Below are positions 1-9,428 of a DNA stretch of 64,000 nucleotides, in pieces. Every line of letters starts with the position of its first letter. Position 1 is the stretch's first letter. A program made the translations under genes and the position numbers. The stretch comes from Rhodospirillales bacterium (lineage in GTDB: Bacteria; Pseudomonadota; Alphaproteobacteria; Rhodospirillales; Defluviicoccaceae): positions 62,001 to 126,000 of the forward strand of contig JADJRE010000011.1 in NCBI GenBank assembly GCA_016712375.1, written 5' to 3'. The notes under the pieces were generated by a model. That model saw only the letters and a program-made list of their open reading frames with translations. It was not told where the DNA came from and made no database searches.

Positions 1-2
1 GG

Positions 3-851
3 CCGGGCGACACGATATTGCATGAGGCGCTCACCTGGCCCGGACTGCACGCCACGGCGGCGTCGAGCGGGGTGCGCACAATCGGCTTGCCGATCGATGC
101 CCACGGACTTGTGCCGGACACGTTCGAAGCCGCTTGCCGCGAATATCGGCCGAAACTGCTGTACACCATGCCGACGCTGCACAACCCGACGGCGATCGTC
201 ATGCCGGAGGAGCGCCGTCGGGCCATTGCCGCCATCGCCCGGCGGCACAGTGTTGTCGTCATCGAGGACGACGTTTACGGTTTCCTGCTGGACGCGCCGC
301 CGCCGCCGCTCTGCACCTTTCTGCCGGAGGCCGGCATTTATGTCACCAGCCTGTCGAAGGCCGTCGCCCCGGGTCTGCGGATTGGCTGGCTGGCGGCGCC
401 GTCGGCGCTGGTGCCGCGACTGGCGGCAGCGGTGCGCACCAGCATGCTGATGACCTCATCGGTGGCCGCCGAACTGGCCGCCCGGACGGTGGCCTCGGGC
501 GCCGCGGCGCACGCTGTCGAGGCGCAGCGCACGGAGGCCCGCGCGAGGCAGGCCTTGGCAGCGGAGCGGCTGAAGGGACTCGACTTCCGCAGCGACGACC
601 GTGCCTTTCACGGCTGGCTACGGGTACCGACGCCGTGGCGGCGCGACGACTTCGTGGCGGCGCTGCGGGCGCGCGGCGTCGTCGTCACCCCTGGATCGGC
701 GTTCGCCGGGTCTGCCCTCGCCGCGGAAGCGGATACCCACGTCCGGCTCTGCCTCTGCGCGGTGGCCGATCAAAGCCGGCTGGCGATGGCGCTCAACATC
801 GTCGCCGAGGTGGCGCGGGGCGGATCGCCCTCGCGACTGCCCGAGGTGTGA
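3..851 (+). CDS. MocR-type PLP-dependent aminotransferase domain protein (5' partial)
   Basis: This is the C-terminal part of a fold-type I aminotransferase of the MocR/PdxR class, whose members usually carry an N-terminal GntR-type DNA-binding domain that would lie left of the window. The frame is open from the first bases, so the start is missing. Visible landmarks are the substrate-loop pattern MPTLHNPTA, the PLP-binding aspartate in IEDDVYG, and the Schiff-base lysine in TSLSKAVAPGLRIGW. The tail ends normally at a TGA. Its neighbour thiD is convergent. It could instead be a free-standing 2-aminoadipate-type transaminase; the missing N-terminus would decide. Confidence 0.88.
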   Translation, partial: PGDTILHEALTWPGLHATAASSGVRTIGLPIDAHGLVPDTFEAACREYRPKLLYTMPTLHNPTAIVMPEERRRAIAAIARRHSVVVIEDDVYGFLLDAPPPPLCTFLPEAGIYVTSLSKAVAPGLRIGWLAAPSALVPRLAAAVRTSMLMTSSVAAELAARTVASGAAAHAVEAQRTEARARQALAAERLKGLDFRSDDRAFHGWLRVPTPWRRDDFVAALRARGVVVTPGSAFAGSALAAEADTHVRLCLCAVADQSRLAMALNIVAEVARGGSPSRLPEV

Positions 852-899
852 ACAGCATGGCGATCATGCGCTGCGTTAAGACCTTCACGCGTTATGGCG

Positions 900-1763
900 T
901 CAGCCGCCTGGAAACGGGCGAACGGTGTGGCCGTGGGCGAGCGGGCCGTGGCCACCGCCGAAGCCGGGAGCGGCTTCGATGGCGGCACGCACGTAGGCTC
1001 GGGCGCGGATGACCGCGGTGCGTAGCGGCAGCCCCTGCGCCAGCCCGCAGGCCAGGGCCGAGGCGAGCGTGCAGCCGGTGCCGTGGGTATGGCGGGAGGC
1101 GATACGTCTGCTCTCATAGCGCTCCGCCGGCTGGTCGCGCTCCGCCAGCACGTCGACCAGAACCGGACCCTCGCCATGTCCGCCCTTGAGCAGAACCGCC
1201 GCTGGGCCAAGAGCGAGCAGGCGTGCCGCCAGTTCTTCCGGCGGCTGTTCCGTTGCATCGATCTCATCGAGCAACGCCGCGGCTTCCGGCAAGTTCGGCG
1301 TGAGGACCGCCGCGACCGGCAGCAGGAGCCTGCGCAGGCTTGCTACCGCTGCATTCGCCAGCAGCGACTGGCCCCCTTTCGCCACCATGACCGGATCGAC
1401 GACAACGGGTACGTCAGGCGCTGCCTCGGCCAGCGTCGCCGCTACTGTTTCGATGATCTCCGGCCGGTGCAGCATGCCGAGCTTGATGCAGTCGGCGCCG
1501 ATATCATCGAGAACCGCGCGGATCTGCCGGGCAACAAAGTCCGGAGAAATGTCGAGGATGCCAAAGACGCCAAGGGTGTTCTGCGCCGTCAACGCGGTAA
1601 TCGCGGTCATCGCGTAGCCGCCGAGCGCGGTGACCGTCTTGATATCCGCCTGGATGCCGGCGCCGCCGCCAGAATCCGAGCCGGCGATGATCAGCACCCG
1701 GCCACGAGCGGCGCCGCCGCGCGGCGGGTTAGTCTCCGCCGGTGCCGGACGCTCGTTCGTCAC
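900..1763 (-). CDS. thiD: Hydroxymethylpyrimidine/phosphomethylpyrimidine kinase
   Basis: A ribokinase-fold kinase that phosphorylates HMP and HMP-P to give HMP-PP, the pyrimidine half of thiamine. The 287-residue length is close to the family norm, with about 20 extra Pro/Arg-rich residues at the N-terminus. The HMP-binding motif GSDSGGGAGIQAD lies at residues 28-40. The catalytic anion-hole motif HGTGCT is at about 227-232, and the characteristic GGGHGP tail is present. It lies 84 bp downstream of glmM in the same orientation, so it probably closes the long minus-strand block. No TPP riboswitch was seen upstream. A downstream Met could be the start if the low-complexity leader is not translated. 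Confidence 0.95.
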   Translation of the reverse strand: MTNERPAPAETNPPRGGAARGRVLIIAGSDSGGGAGIQADIKTVTALGGYAMTAITALTAQNTLGVFGILDISPDFVARQIRAVLDDIGADCIKLGMLHRPEIIETVAATLAEAAPDVPVVVDPVMVAKGGQSLLANAAVASLRRLLLPVAAVLTPNLPEAAALLDEIDATEQPPEELAARLLALGPAAVLLKGGHGEGPVLVDVLAERDQPAERYESRRIASRHTHGTGCTLASALACGLAQGLPLRTAVIRARAYVRAAIEAAPGFGGGHGPLAHGHTVRPFPGG

Positions 1764-1847
1764 CCGTCGCCTTCCGGATCGGCGGCTCTCTTCATGTCGC
1801 CAACGGCCGGCCGGGCCGGGCGCTGACCGACGCCGCCGGCGTCGGAC

Positions 1848-3194
1848 TCAAGCGGCGGCCGCACGGATGACGCCGCACAGATCGTCGACGATGTTGCCGA
1901 TCAGCGCTTCGTCCTCGCCTTCCGCCATCACCCTGATAACCGGTTCGGTGCCCGAGGCGCGGATCAGCAGACGGCCGGAGTTGCCGAGCTTACGCCGGTA
2001 GTCCTCGATCGCCTCCTGGACACCCTGCTGCTCCAGCGGCTGTCCACCACTGAAGCGCACGTTGCGCAGCAGTTGCGGCAGCGGCTCGAAGACCCGGCAT
2101 ACCTCGCTCGGCCGCCGGCCGCAGCCGATGATCACCGCGAGAACCTGCAACGCCGCGATCAGCCCGTCGCCGGTGGTGGTGTAGTCGCTGAGAATGATGT
2201 GCCCCGACTGCTCGCCACCGACGTTGAAACCATCGCGCCGCATCTGCTCGACGACGTAGCGGTCGCCGACTTTGCAGCGGTCGAGGGTCAGGCCAATGCC
2301 GGACAGGTACCGCTCCAGGCCCATGTTCGACATCACCGTGGCGACGACCCCGCCCCGCTTCAGCTGCCCGCTGTTTCGCCAGTGGTTGGCAATCACCCCC
2401 ATCACCTGGTCGCCATCGAGCAGCGCGCCGGTTTCGTCGGCGATGAGGACGCGGTCGGCATCGCCGTCGAGCGCAATGCCGAGGTCGGCGCGGTAATCCT
2501 GAACGGCCCGGCACATCGCCTCGGGCGACGTTGAGCCGCAATCCCGGTTGATGTTGGTGCCGTCCGGATTGACGCCGATTGGAATCACCTCGGCGCCCAG
2601 TTCCCACAGGATTTCCGGCGCGACCTTGTAGGCGGCGCCGTTGGCGCAGTCGACGACGATGCGCATTCCCGTCAGCGTGCAGCCCTTGGGGAAAGTGTGT
2701 TTGACAAACTCGATGTAGCGGCCGTGAACGTCGTGCAGCCGCTTCGCCCGGCCGAGCTTGCCCGGTGCGGCCAAGTACTTGGCGAGACCGTTGTCGACGT
2801 GGCCTTCGATGATTGCCTCGACCTCGTCGGAGAGCTTGAACCCGTCCGGACCGAACAGCTTGATGCCGTTGTCCTCGTAAGGATTGTGAGAGGCCGAAAG
2901 CATGACGCCCAGATCGCACCGCATCGAACGGGTTAGGATCGCGACCGCCGGGGTCGGCATCGGGCCGACGATGATCACGTCCATGCCGACGGAAATGAAG
3001 CCCGCCGTCAACGCCGCTTCAAGCATGTAGCCGGACAGACGGGTGTCCTTGCCGATCAGTACCCGATGCTGATGCGGTCCACGGCGAAACTGGCAGCCGG
3101 CAGCCATGCCGACCTTCAGAGCGATATCCGCCGTCATTGGCTCGGTATTCGCCCTGCCGCGAATGCCGTCGGTACCGAACAGTCGCCTACGCAT
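1848..3194 (-). CDS. glmM: Phosphoglucosamine mutase
   Basis: Interconverts glucosamine-6-P and glucosamine-1-P in cytoplasmic UDP-GlcNAc synthesis, feeding peptidoglycan and LPS. The 448-residue length is typical. It opens with RRRLFGTDGIRG. The phosphoserine loop MLSASHNPYEDNG places the catalytic serine at about residue 102. The metal-binding DGDADR loop, the sugar-specificity motif GEQSGH and the phosphate-binding RASGTEP near the C-terminus are all present. It follows folP in the same direction with a gap of about 100 bp, as in many alphaproteobacteria where ftsH-folP-glmM are neighbours. The reading frame is intact. Confidence 0.97.
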   Translation of the reverse strand: MRRRLFGTDGIRGRANTEPMTADIALKVGMAAGCQFRRGPHQHRVLIGKDTRLSGYMLEAALTAGFISVGMDVIIVGPMPTPAVAILTRSMRCDLGVMLSASHNPYEDNGIKLFGPDGFKLSDEVEAIIEGHVDNGLAKYLAAPGKLGRAKRLHDVHGRYIEFVKHTFPKGCTLTGMRIVVDCANGAAYKVAPEILWELGAEVIPIGVNPDGTNINRDCGSTSPEAMCRAVQDYRADLGIALDGDADRVLIADETGALLDGDQVMGVIANHWRNSGQLKRGGVVATVMSNMGLERYLSGIGLTLDRCKVGDRYVVEQMRRDGFNVGGEQSGHIILSDYTTTGDGLIAALQVLAVIIGCGRRPSEVCRVFEPLPQLLRNVRFSGGQPLEQQGVQEAIEDYRRKLGNSGRLLIRASGTEPVIRVMAEGEDEALIGNIVDDLCGVIRAAAA

Positions 3195-3297
3195 ACGCCC
3201 CCTCCTCCGTATTGACGCGCGGAAGGCACTTTAGCACCAAACATGCTAGCACCGGCAGTGACTGCCGTCACGAACGCACAACAATGGGTGCAGTGGG

Positions 3298-4158
3298 CTA
3301 CGCCCCGACGTCACGTCCGACGAGAGAATGGTAGACCGCGAGCGCCTGTCGCGTCTCGCCGACATCGTGGACGCGGAGGAGATTAGCGCCCGCCCCTGCG
3401 CACGCGATTGCCGCCGCCAGGGAGCCGGCCAGCCGCCGTTGCGGTGGCAGGTCGCGATCAAGAGCGGCGATGAACCGCTTGCGCGACACGCCGACAAGCA
3501 GGGCATACGGTATATCCCGGTAGCGGGCGAGGTCACGCAGGATCGCGAGATTGTGCACTAGCGTCTTGCCAAAGCCGATGCCTGGATCAACCGCGATCCT
3601 TTCCGGTGCGATGCCAGCCTCGCCGCACGCTGCGGCACGGGCGGTGAGCCACGCGTACACTTCGGCAGCCGCGTCGTCGTAACGTGGATCCTGCTGCATG
3701 CTGCGAGGCTCGCCTTGCATGTGCATCAGCACCACTGACACGTCGCTGCGGGCTATCAGCGGCAACGCCTCGGGATCCCTCAGAGCGGTGACGTCGTTGA
3801 CAATGCGCGCACCCTCGTCGATGGCGGCGCGCATCACCTCGGCACGCCGAGTATCGATCGAAATCAACGCACCGGCCCGCGCGAGAACACGCACCACCGG
3901 CACGACGCGCCCTCGTTCGATTTCGACCGGCACCGGCAATGCCCCGGGGCGCGTAGATTCCCCGCCGACGTCGACGATGTCGGCGCCTTCGTCGAGCATC
4001 GTGAGGCCACGAGCCACCGCGTCCTCGGTGGTCAACGTCTCGCCTCCATCCGAGAAGCTGTCGGACGTGACGTTGACGATGCCCATCAGGCGGACATGAT
4101 CGAGCGATAGTCCGGCGAACCGCCGAACCTCAGGCAGCCCGCACCTAGGCGAGATCAT
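3298..4158 (-). CDS. folP: Dihydropteroate synthase
   Basis: A TIM-barrel enzyme that condenses p-aminobenzoate with dihydropterin pyrophosphate in folate synthesis and is the sulfonamide target. The two signature motifs are clear: GIVNVTSDSFSDGG near the N-terminus (pterin diphosphate loop) and DVGGESTRPG about 30 residues later. GVSRKRFI, the pABA/phosphate-binding segment, lies near the C-terminus. I chose the ATG at 4158; an in-frame TTG three codons upstream is the alternative. It lies about 20 bp downstream of ftsH and upstream of glmM, both in the same direction, so co-transcription is likely. Confidence 0.95.
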   Translation of the reverse strand: MISPRCGLPEVRRFAGLSLDHVRLMGIVNVTSDSFSDGGETLTTEDAVARGLTMLDEGADIVDVGGESTRPGALPVPVEIERGRVVPVVRVLARAGALISIDTRRAEVMRAAIDEGARIVNDVTALRDPEALPLIARSDVSVVLMHMQGEPRSMQQDPRYDDAAAEVYAWLTARAAACGEAGIAPERIAVDPGIGFGKTLVHNLAILRDLARYRDIPYALLVGVSRKRFIAALDRDLPPQRRLAGSLAAAIACAGAGANLLRVHDVGETRQALAVYHSLVGRDVGA

Positions 4159-4185
4159 CAATCCCAACGTCCCGCCCGTAAGGAA

Positions 4186-6113
4186 TCACCGATTGGGCTG
4201 CGGCTCCACCTCGAAGCCGCCGCGTGGTTCCTTACTCGCCTTTTTACCGCTAGAGGGCACCGACGCGCGGCGTCCGGCGTCGCGCGGCTCGTCCCGCGGA
4301 TCAGCGCGCACCACCGGTTCGCCGCGCAGCAGCGCGCGCACTTCCTCGCCGGACAGCGTCTCGTATTCGAGCAGCGCGCCCGCGACCCGCTGCAGGTCTT
4401 CGCGTTGCTCCGCGAGGATGCGGCGTGCGGTATCCTCGGCTCCGTCAATCAACCGCCGCACTTCCTCGTCGATAAGCCGGGCGGTGGCATCCGAAACGTG
4501 CTTCTGCTGCGTCACCGAGTGTCCGAGGAAGATCTCTTCCTGGTTGTCGCTGTAGCGCAGCGGTCCGAGCCGATCACTGAAGCCGAATTCAGTAACCATG
4601 CGCCGCGCCATTTCCGTCGCCTGGCGGATGTCGTTGCCGGCACCCGTGGTAACGTTGTCCGCACCGAACACAAGTTCCTCGGCGATGCGCCCACCGAACA
4701 GGACGGCAAGCCGCGATTCCAGCTCGAGCTTCGAATAGCTGTGGCGGTCGCGCTCCGGTAGCGACATCGTCACCCCCAGTGCCCGGCCGCGCGGGATGAT
4801 CGTTACCTTATGCAACGGATCGTGCTTCGGCACCGACAGGCCTACCAGCGCATGACCTGCTTCGTGATAGGCAGTCAATTCCTTCTCGTCCTCGCTCATC
4901 ACCATCGAGCGGCGCTCGACGCCCATCAGCACCTTGTCTTTCGCCGCCTCGAAATCGATCATCGTCACCAGCCGCTTGCCGGCCCGGGCGGCAAGCAATG
5001 CCGCTTCGTTGACGAGGTTGGCAAGATCGGCACCGGAGAAGCCGGGCGTGCCGCGAGCGATCACTCTGGGGTCAACGTCCGCACCCACCTGCACCTTGCG
5101 CATGTGGACCTTCAGGATCTGCTCGCGCCCGAGGATGTCAGGATTAGGGACGACCACTTGCCGGTCGAAACGTCCCGGCCGCAGCAGCGCCGGATCCAGA
5201 ACGTCCGGGCGGTTGGTGGCGGCGATAAGAATCACGCCCTCGTTGGATTCAAAACCGTCCATCTCAACCAGAAGCTGGTTAAGCGTCTGCTCCCGCTCGT
5301 CGTTTCCGCCGCCGAGACCGGCGCCGCGGTGCCGGCCGACGGCGTCGATTTCGTCAATGAAGATGATGCAGGGAGCATTCTTCTTCCCCTGCTCGAACAT
5401 GTCACGCACCCGACTGGCGCCGACACCCACGAACATCTCCACAAAGTCCGAGCCGGAAATGGTGAAGAACGGCACGTTAGCCTCGCCAGCAATGGCGCGG
5501 GCGAGGAGCGTTTGCCTGTACCCGGCGGGCCGATGAGCAGGCATCCCTTCGGGATCTTGCCACCGAGCCGCTGGAACTTCTGCGGATCCTTCAGGAACTC
5601 GACAACCTCCTCCAGTTCCTGCTTTGCCTCCTCGATGCCGGCTACGTCCTCGAAAGTAATCCGACCCGTCTTTTCGGTAAGCAGTCGCGCCCTGGACTTG
5701 CCAAAGCCCATCGCCTTGCCGCCACCCGCCTGCATCTGCCGCATGAAGAAAATCCACACGCCGATGAGCAGCAACATCGGAAACCAGGAGATCAGCACGC
5801 TCCAGAAGGTTGGCGATCCATCGTCCGGCGCCTGCGCGCTGATCCGAACGCCGTGCTTTTGCAGACGAGCGACAAGGTTTGGATCCTCCGGAGCCAATGT
5901 CGACAGCGTTCGGCCGTCACGGGACACGCCGCTTATCTGTTGGCCTTTCAGCGTGACCTCGCGGACCTCGCCGCTTTCCACTTGCGACAGGAAGTCAGAA
6001 TACGCCAGCGGCAATTGGCCGGAGCGGGGCGTTGAGCCCTGAAACAGATTGAACAGGGCAAACACCAGCAGTGCTATGATCACCCATAATGCCAGATTGC
6101 GGCCGATGTTCAC
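4186..6113 (-). CDS. ftsH: ATP-dependent zinc metalloprotease FtsH, frame broken in Walker A
   Basis: A membrane-anchored AAA+ protease that degrades misfolded membrane proteins and short-lived regulators. It has a first membrane segment at residues 8-28, a periplasmic domain and a second segment at about 103-124. The AAA domain has Walker A GPPGTGK and Walker B IIFIDEID, and the zinc site HEAGH follows. The frame shifts immediately after GPPGTGK: 5511-5513 reads three T (three A on the coding strand) where four would restore GKTLLARAI. The rest is intact over about 640 residues and ftsH is normally essential, so a one-base sequencing loss is the likeliest cause. Upstream lies about 130 bp of relatively AT-rich DNA, probably its promoter. 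Confidence 0.93.
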
Positions 6114-6246
6114 GTTTCTGTCCTACCTCTCGTTGTCGGCCATTTGGAGCCCTTGTGACTCACCCGCCGATGTCATAGACGCCTCATCCGCTCTTAAGCA
6201 TGATAATAGGTGGCATCGCATCTTGACGATCTCATCAAATAATAAG

Positions 6247-7550
6247 TCAATTGTCGCATTTTACGAAACACCCAAGCCCGGTAATACCATGACGGGGTTT
6301 CCACGCCATTTGTACTATCATTCCGCGCAAATTCGCGATATCAGGCCGGCAATAGTCCATTAGCGGCGCCATTGCCAACCCCTTTTCATCAGATAAGATC
6401 GGCAGGCTACCGCGGGCAAGGTGCGGCATCGCGGCGACACTACTCGATGGCCGGGCTGCCCGCAGAATGCCCGCGTCTGCTGAAGCAAACGGCCTGATCC
6501 GCAGCTGCGCGCTCATCACCGCTCCGGCATCTCGATAGACGAGCCTGAAGCGGCCATCCCAAGGCTGCTCCTCGCAGCTGAGGAGCGGCCGTTCGGCCGG
6601 CAGGGCGCGGCATTCGCGAAACAGCCAGAGGTCGCTCCCGCGGCTGACGATGCGGCAGCGAGCGAGTGTCCTCGACTGCGCGTTACCCCCGGCGAAAGCA
6701 GCAAGCATCGAACGCACCCGCGACATCGGCGGCGGATATTCGCAACCGCCGATGGCGGCCAGCAGCCGCGCCAGCGCCACCGCCGCTACCTCCGTCGCCG
6801 CTGCCGCCAGCGCCGGACGATCGAGTCGTGCGAAGCCCGCCGGATGCAGCCGGCAAGCAGCGGCGAGCAGCTCGGCCACTGCGTCTTGCATCGCCATGCG
6901 CGCCGCCGTGGCGTCCGCAGCAAGTTTCAGCAATGCTTCTGTCGTGACTCCGGATGCCGCCAGCGATGGCGCCGCCTGGCGCAGCTGGGCTCGAGCAAAG
7001 CGTCGGTCGACATTGCTCGGATCATCCAGCCAATCCCAATTCCACCGACGCAGCAGAGCGCGCAATAGGTCCGGCGACCAATTGAGCAGTGGTCGCAACA
7101 GACGAACATCCGCCGCTTCGGCCACTGGCGCCATGGCCGCGAGCCCGCTCAGGCCGCTTCCGCGCAGCAATCGAAAGAGTACGGTCTCCGCCTGATCGCG
7201 GCGATGGTGCCCGAGCAGCAGGTGCGACACCGCCGCCGCGCGGCACCACCCGGTCAGCAGCCGGTAGCGCTCATCACGGGCGGCTTGCTGGATTCCCGAA
7301 ACGGGTTTAGCGCCAAGCCAAGGCAGTATGTGATGCTCAATTCCGGCCCGCCGCATCCAAGAAGCGACCTGTTGGCACTCCTCGCAGATTCCGGACGAAG
7401 CCGGTGATCGACGGTCAGCGCCGTAACCCGTCCGCCGCGGGCCAGCGCCCAATCGGCGGCGAGCCGGCACAGCGCCATGCTGTCGGCACCGCCGGAGAGC
7501 GCCACGGCAAGATGTGGCCGGTACTCAAGCGTCCCGACCGCTTCGATCAT
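6247..7550 (-). CDS. tilS: tRNA(Ile)-lysidine synthetase, one-base frame break
   Basis: Modifies C34 of the AUA-reading tRNA-Ile to lysidine, using ATP and lysine in the cytoplasm. The N-type pyrophosphatase P-loop SGGADS is near residue 19, followed by TVDHRLRPES. The conserved LLLGHHRRDQAETVLFRL and the downstream WLDDPSN segment sit in the second frame. The frame breaks just after LRPES, near 7383-7385; one added base gives a continuous RPESAEECQ. I used the ATG at 7550, but the frame stays open upstream without a good start codon, so the true N-terminus may be longer. It lies between cpoB and ftsH, its usual place in related genomes. Confidence 0.9.
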
Positions 7551-7686
7551 CGTCCGCGCGAACGCTTCCGCTGCGATCTCCGCATCGTCGAAATCCGAGA
7601 CGGCGCAAGATGCAGTTTCCGCGGATACCTCCCGGTGACGTTATCAGCCGCCCACGGCTCTATACTTGCGGCTCTGAGCAACAAGG

Positions 7687-8661
7687 TTAACCGCAGCTGA
7701 GGCGTTTTCCTTCCTGCGCTGCGCGTTCCTTGACGGCATCAGGCGCATTGGGAAATGCCCTGTTGAGCTCGCGGAACGTCGCGCAGGCTTCCTTGTTCTT
7801 GTCGAGACCGGACAGAGACAATCCCAGTTTCAACAGTGTGTCAGGCGCCTTGGGCCCGCTTTTGTTCTTCTCATAGGCATCGAGAAACAACTCTGCTGAC
7901 CGGCTAAACTGGCCGCGCGCATAATAAGATTCCCCTAACCAGTAGCGAGCGTTGTCGGCGAGGGGATCATTCGGATTAGCCTTTAGGAACTCCGAAAACC
8001 CTGCCGCCGCTTCTTCGTACTGCCGCTTCTCCAATTGGGAGAAGGCGCGGGCGTACTGCTCGCGGGGAGTTTTCGGTGGCAGACTCGCGGTCTGCGACGA
8101 GGATGAACTGCTTGGTGCCGGCGCCTCGGTTTCGCTCGCAGGCGGCTGAACTGTTCGCGGGGTGCTGGTGACGGCACCGCCGCCAGCGGCGATAGCTGGC
8201 GTGTTGTCGCCGCCAGCCGCCGTCGACGCTGCTGCGCCGCCGCTGCCGGATTTGGCCTGACCCAGTCGATACTCCATATCGGCCGCCAGTTTATCGAGGC
8301 GATCGTCTAGTTTCCGTAATTGAAACGATACGTCCTCCATCCGCCCGGTGACCGAACGCAGATCCTGTTCCAGCTGCGACATCCGCAATTCCAGCCGAGC
8401 CATTCCCGGGTTGGCACCCTGCACCACCGGCGGCGACACCGGAGATGGCAATGCCGGCGTCTGGGGTACAGCCGGCGCCTGGGGTGCAGCACCTCCGGGC
8501 GTTGGTATCAGCAGCCGCGGCTCGGAGCCCTGCGCCCAGGCGCCAGTGGCGCCGACAGCAAGCCAGGCGATGGCAAGCCAGGCCAGGGCCAGCAGCACGC
8601 CTCGTCGGCGGGCGTCTGCCCTGGTGTTCAACGTCCCGCCCCTGATCGATTTAGCGTTCAT
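7687..8661 (-). CDS. cpoB: Tol-Pal system protein CpoB/YbgF
   Basis: A periplasmic partner of the Tol-Pal envelope machine, known to link TolA function with peptidoglycan synthesis during constriction. It has an N-terminal signal peptide ending near ATGAWAQ, a Pro-rich linker, a coiled-coil segment with heptads around residues 80-130, a Ser/Gly/Ala-rich spacer, and a C-terminal TPR region of the form YARAFSQLEKRQYEEAAAGF. The start is the ATG at 8661; an ATG-independent start five codons upstream is possible. It is the last gene of the Tol-Pal cluster, just downstream of pal and in the same direction. Confidence 0.92.
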   Translation of the reverse strand: MNAKSIRGGTLNTRADARRRGVLLALAWLAIAWLAVGATGAWAQGSEPRLLIPTPGGAAPQAPAVPQTPALPSPVSPPVVQGANPGMARLELRMSQLEQDLRSVTGRMEDVSFQLRKLDDRLDKLAADMEYRLGQAKSGSGGAAASTAAGGDNTPAIAAGGGAVTSTPRTVQPPASETEAPAPSSSSSSQTASLPPKTPREQYARAFSQLEKRQYEEAAAGFSEFLKANPNDPLADNARYWLGESYYARGQFSRSAELFLDAYEKNKSGPKAPDTLLKLGLSLSGLDKNKEACATFRELNRAFPNAPDAVKERAAQEGKRLSCG

Positions 8662-8706
8662 TCGTTGCACTAGCACTCGTTCGAGCGGCGCCCTAAAGCA
8701 CTCGTC

Positions 8707-9285
8707 CTAGCTGCCTGCGGTGCCTCCGACAACCAGCGTCACTGCTCGCCGGTTCTTCGCCCATGCCGCTTCGTTGGAACCAACCACCGCGGGGCGCTCT
8801 TCGCCGTAGGAGATGGTGCGGATCCGTGATGGATTGATACCGTAGGCGACGAGATAGTCCTTCACCGCGGTGGCGCGCCGCTCGCCCAGCGCCAGATTGT
8901 ACTCGCGCGTGCCGCGTTCGTCGGTATGACCCTCGATGTTCACGTTCACGCCGCCGCTCTTCAGCAGCAACGCTGCCTGCCGGTCCAGAGTGCCCTGCGC
9001 GACGGTGTCCAGCGAAAAGCTGTCAAACGCGAAGAATACGGTATCGCCGGTGCTGACCAGTTCCCGCTCGACCTCCGCCGGATTGCCAAGCGCCGACCGC
9101 TGTACACCGGTTGAACCGTAGGGTTGACCCGACAGGCTCCCCGACGGAATGGTCGAAACGCCCGAGCTGCCGGAACCGCCGAGGCCACTGGCGCCGGTTG
9201 CCGCCGTTTCCTCGGTCGACGTCTCGCAGGCGGCAACCGCCACTACGACGGCGGCCAGCATCAACCATTTTCTCAGCATAATCAT
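8707..9285 (-). CDS. pal: Peptidoglycan-associated lipoprotein Pal
   Basis: An outer-membrane lipoprotein that binds peptidoglycan and, through TolB, the Tol complex. The signal peptide ends in lipobox VAVAAC, giving an acylated cysteine at residue 20 when starting from the ATG at 9285, which follows a GAGAGGG ribosome site. A flexible Gly/Ser/Thr linker leads to a C-terminal OmpA-like domain with EGHTDERGTREYN and LGERRATAV. It lies between tolB and cpoB in the classic order. Confidence 0.96.
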   Translation of the reverse strand: MIMLRKWLMLAAVVVAVAACETSTEETAATGASGLGGSGSSGVSTIPSGSLSGQPYGSTGVQRSALGNPAEVERELVSTGDTVFFAFDSFSLDTVAQGTLDRQAALLLKSGGVNVNIEGHTDERGTREYNLALGERRATAVKDYLVAYGINPSRIRTISYGEERPAVVGSNEAAWAKNRRAVTLVVGGTAGS

Positions 9286-9428
9286 CGTCCCTCTCGTGCC
9301 AACCAGCGAGCAGCCGTACGAAATCCTAGCGTCGCCTCCGCTCAAGGGCGAAACAGTGCACTGTCACCGATACTCCCGCAAGAGTGAGCCAACGGCCCTG
9401 ACGACGGTAAAGTAACCGCGACTGCCGT

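Noticed and set aside
1764..1847. A TPP riboswitch near thiD
   Set aside because: No conserved CTGAGA or thi-box core seen upstream of the gene.
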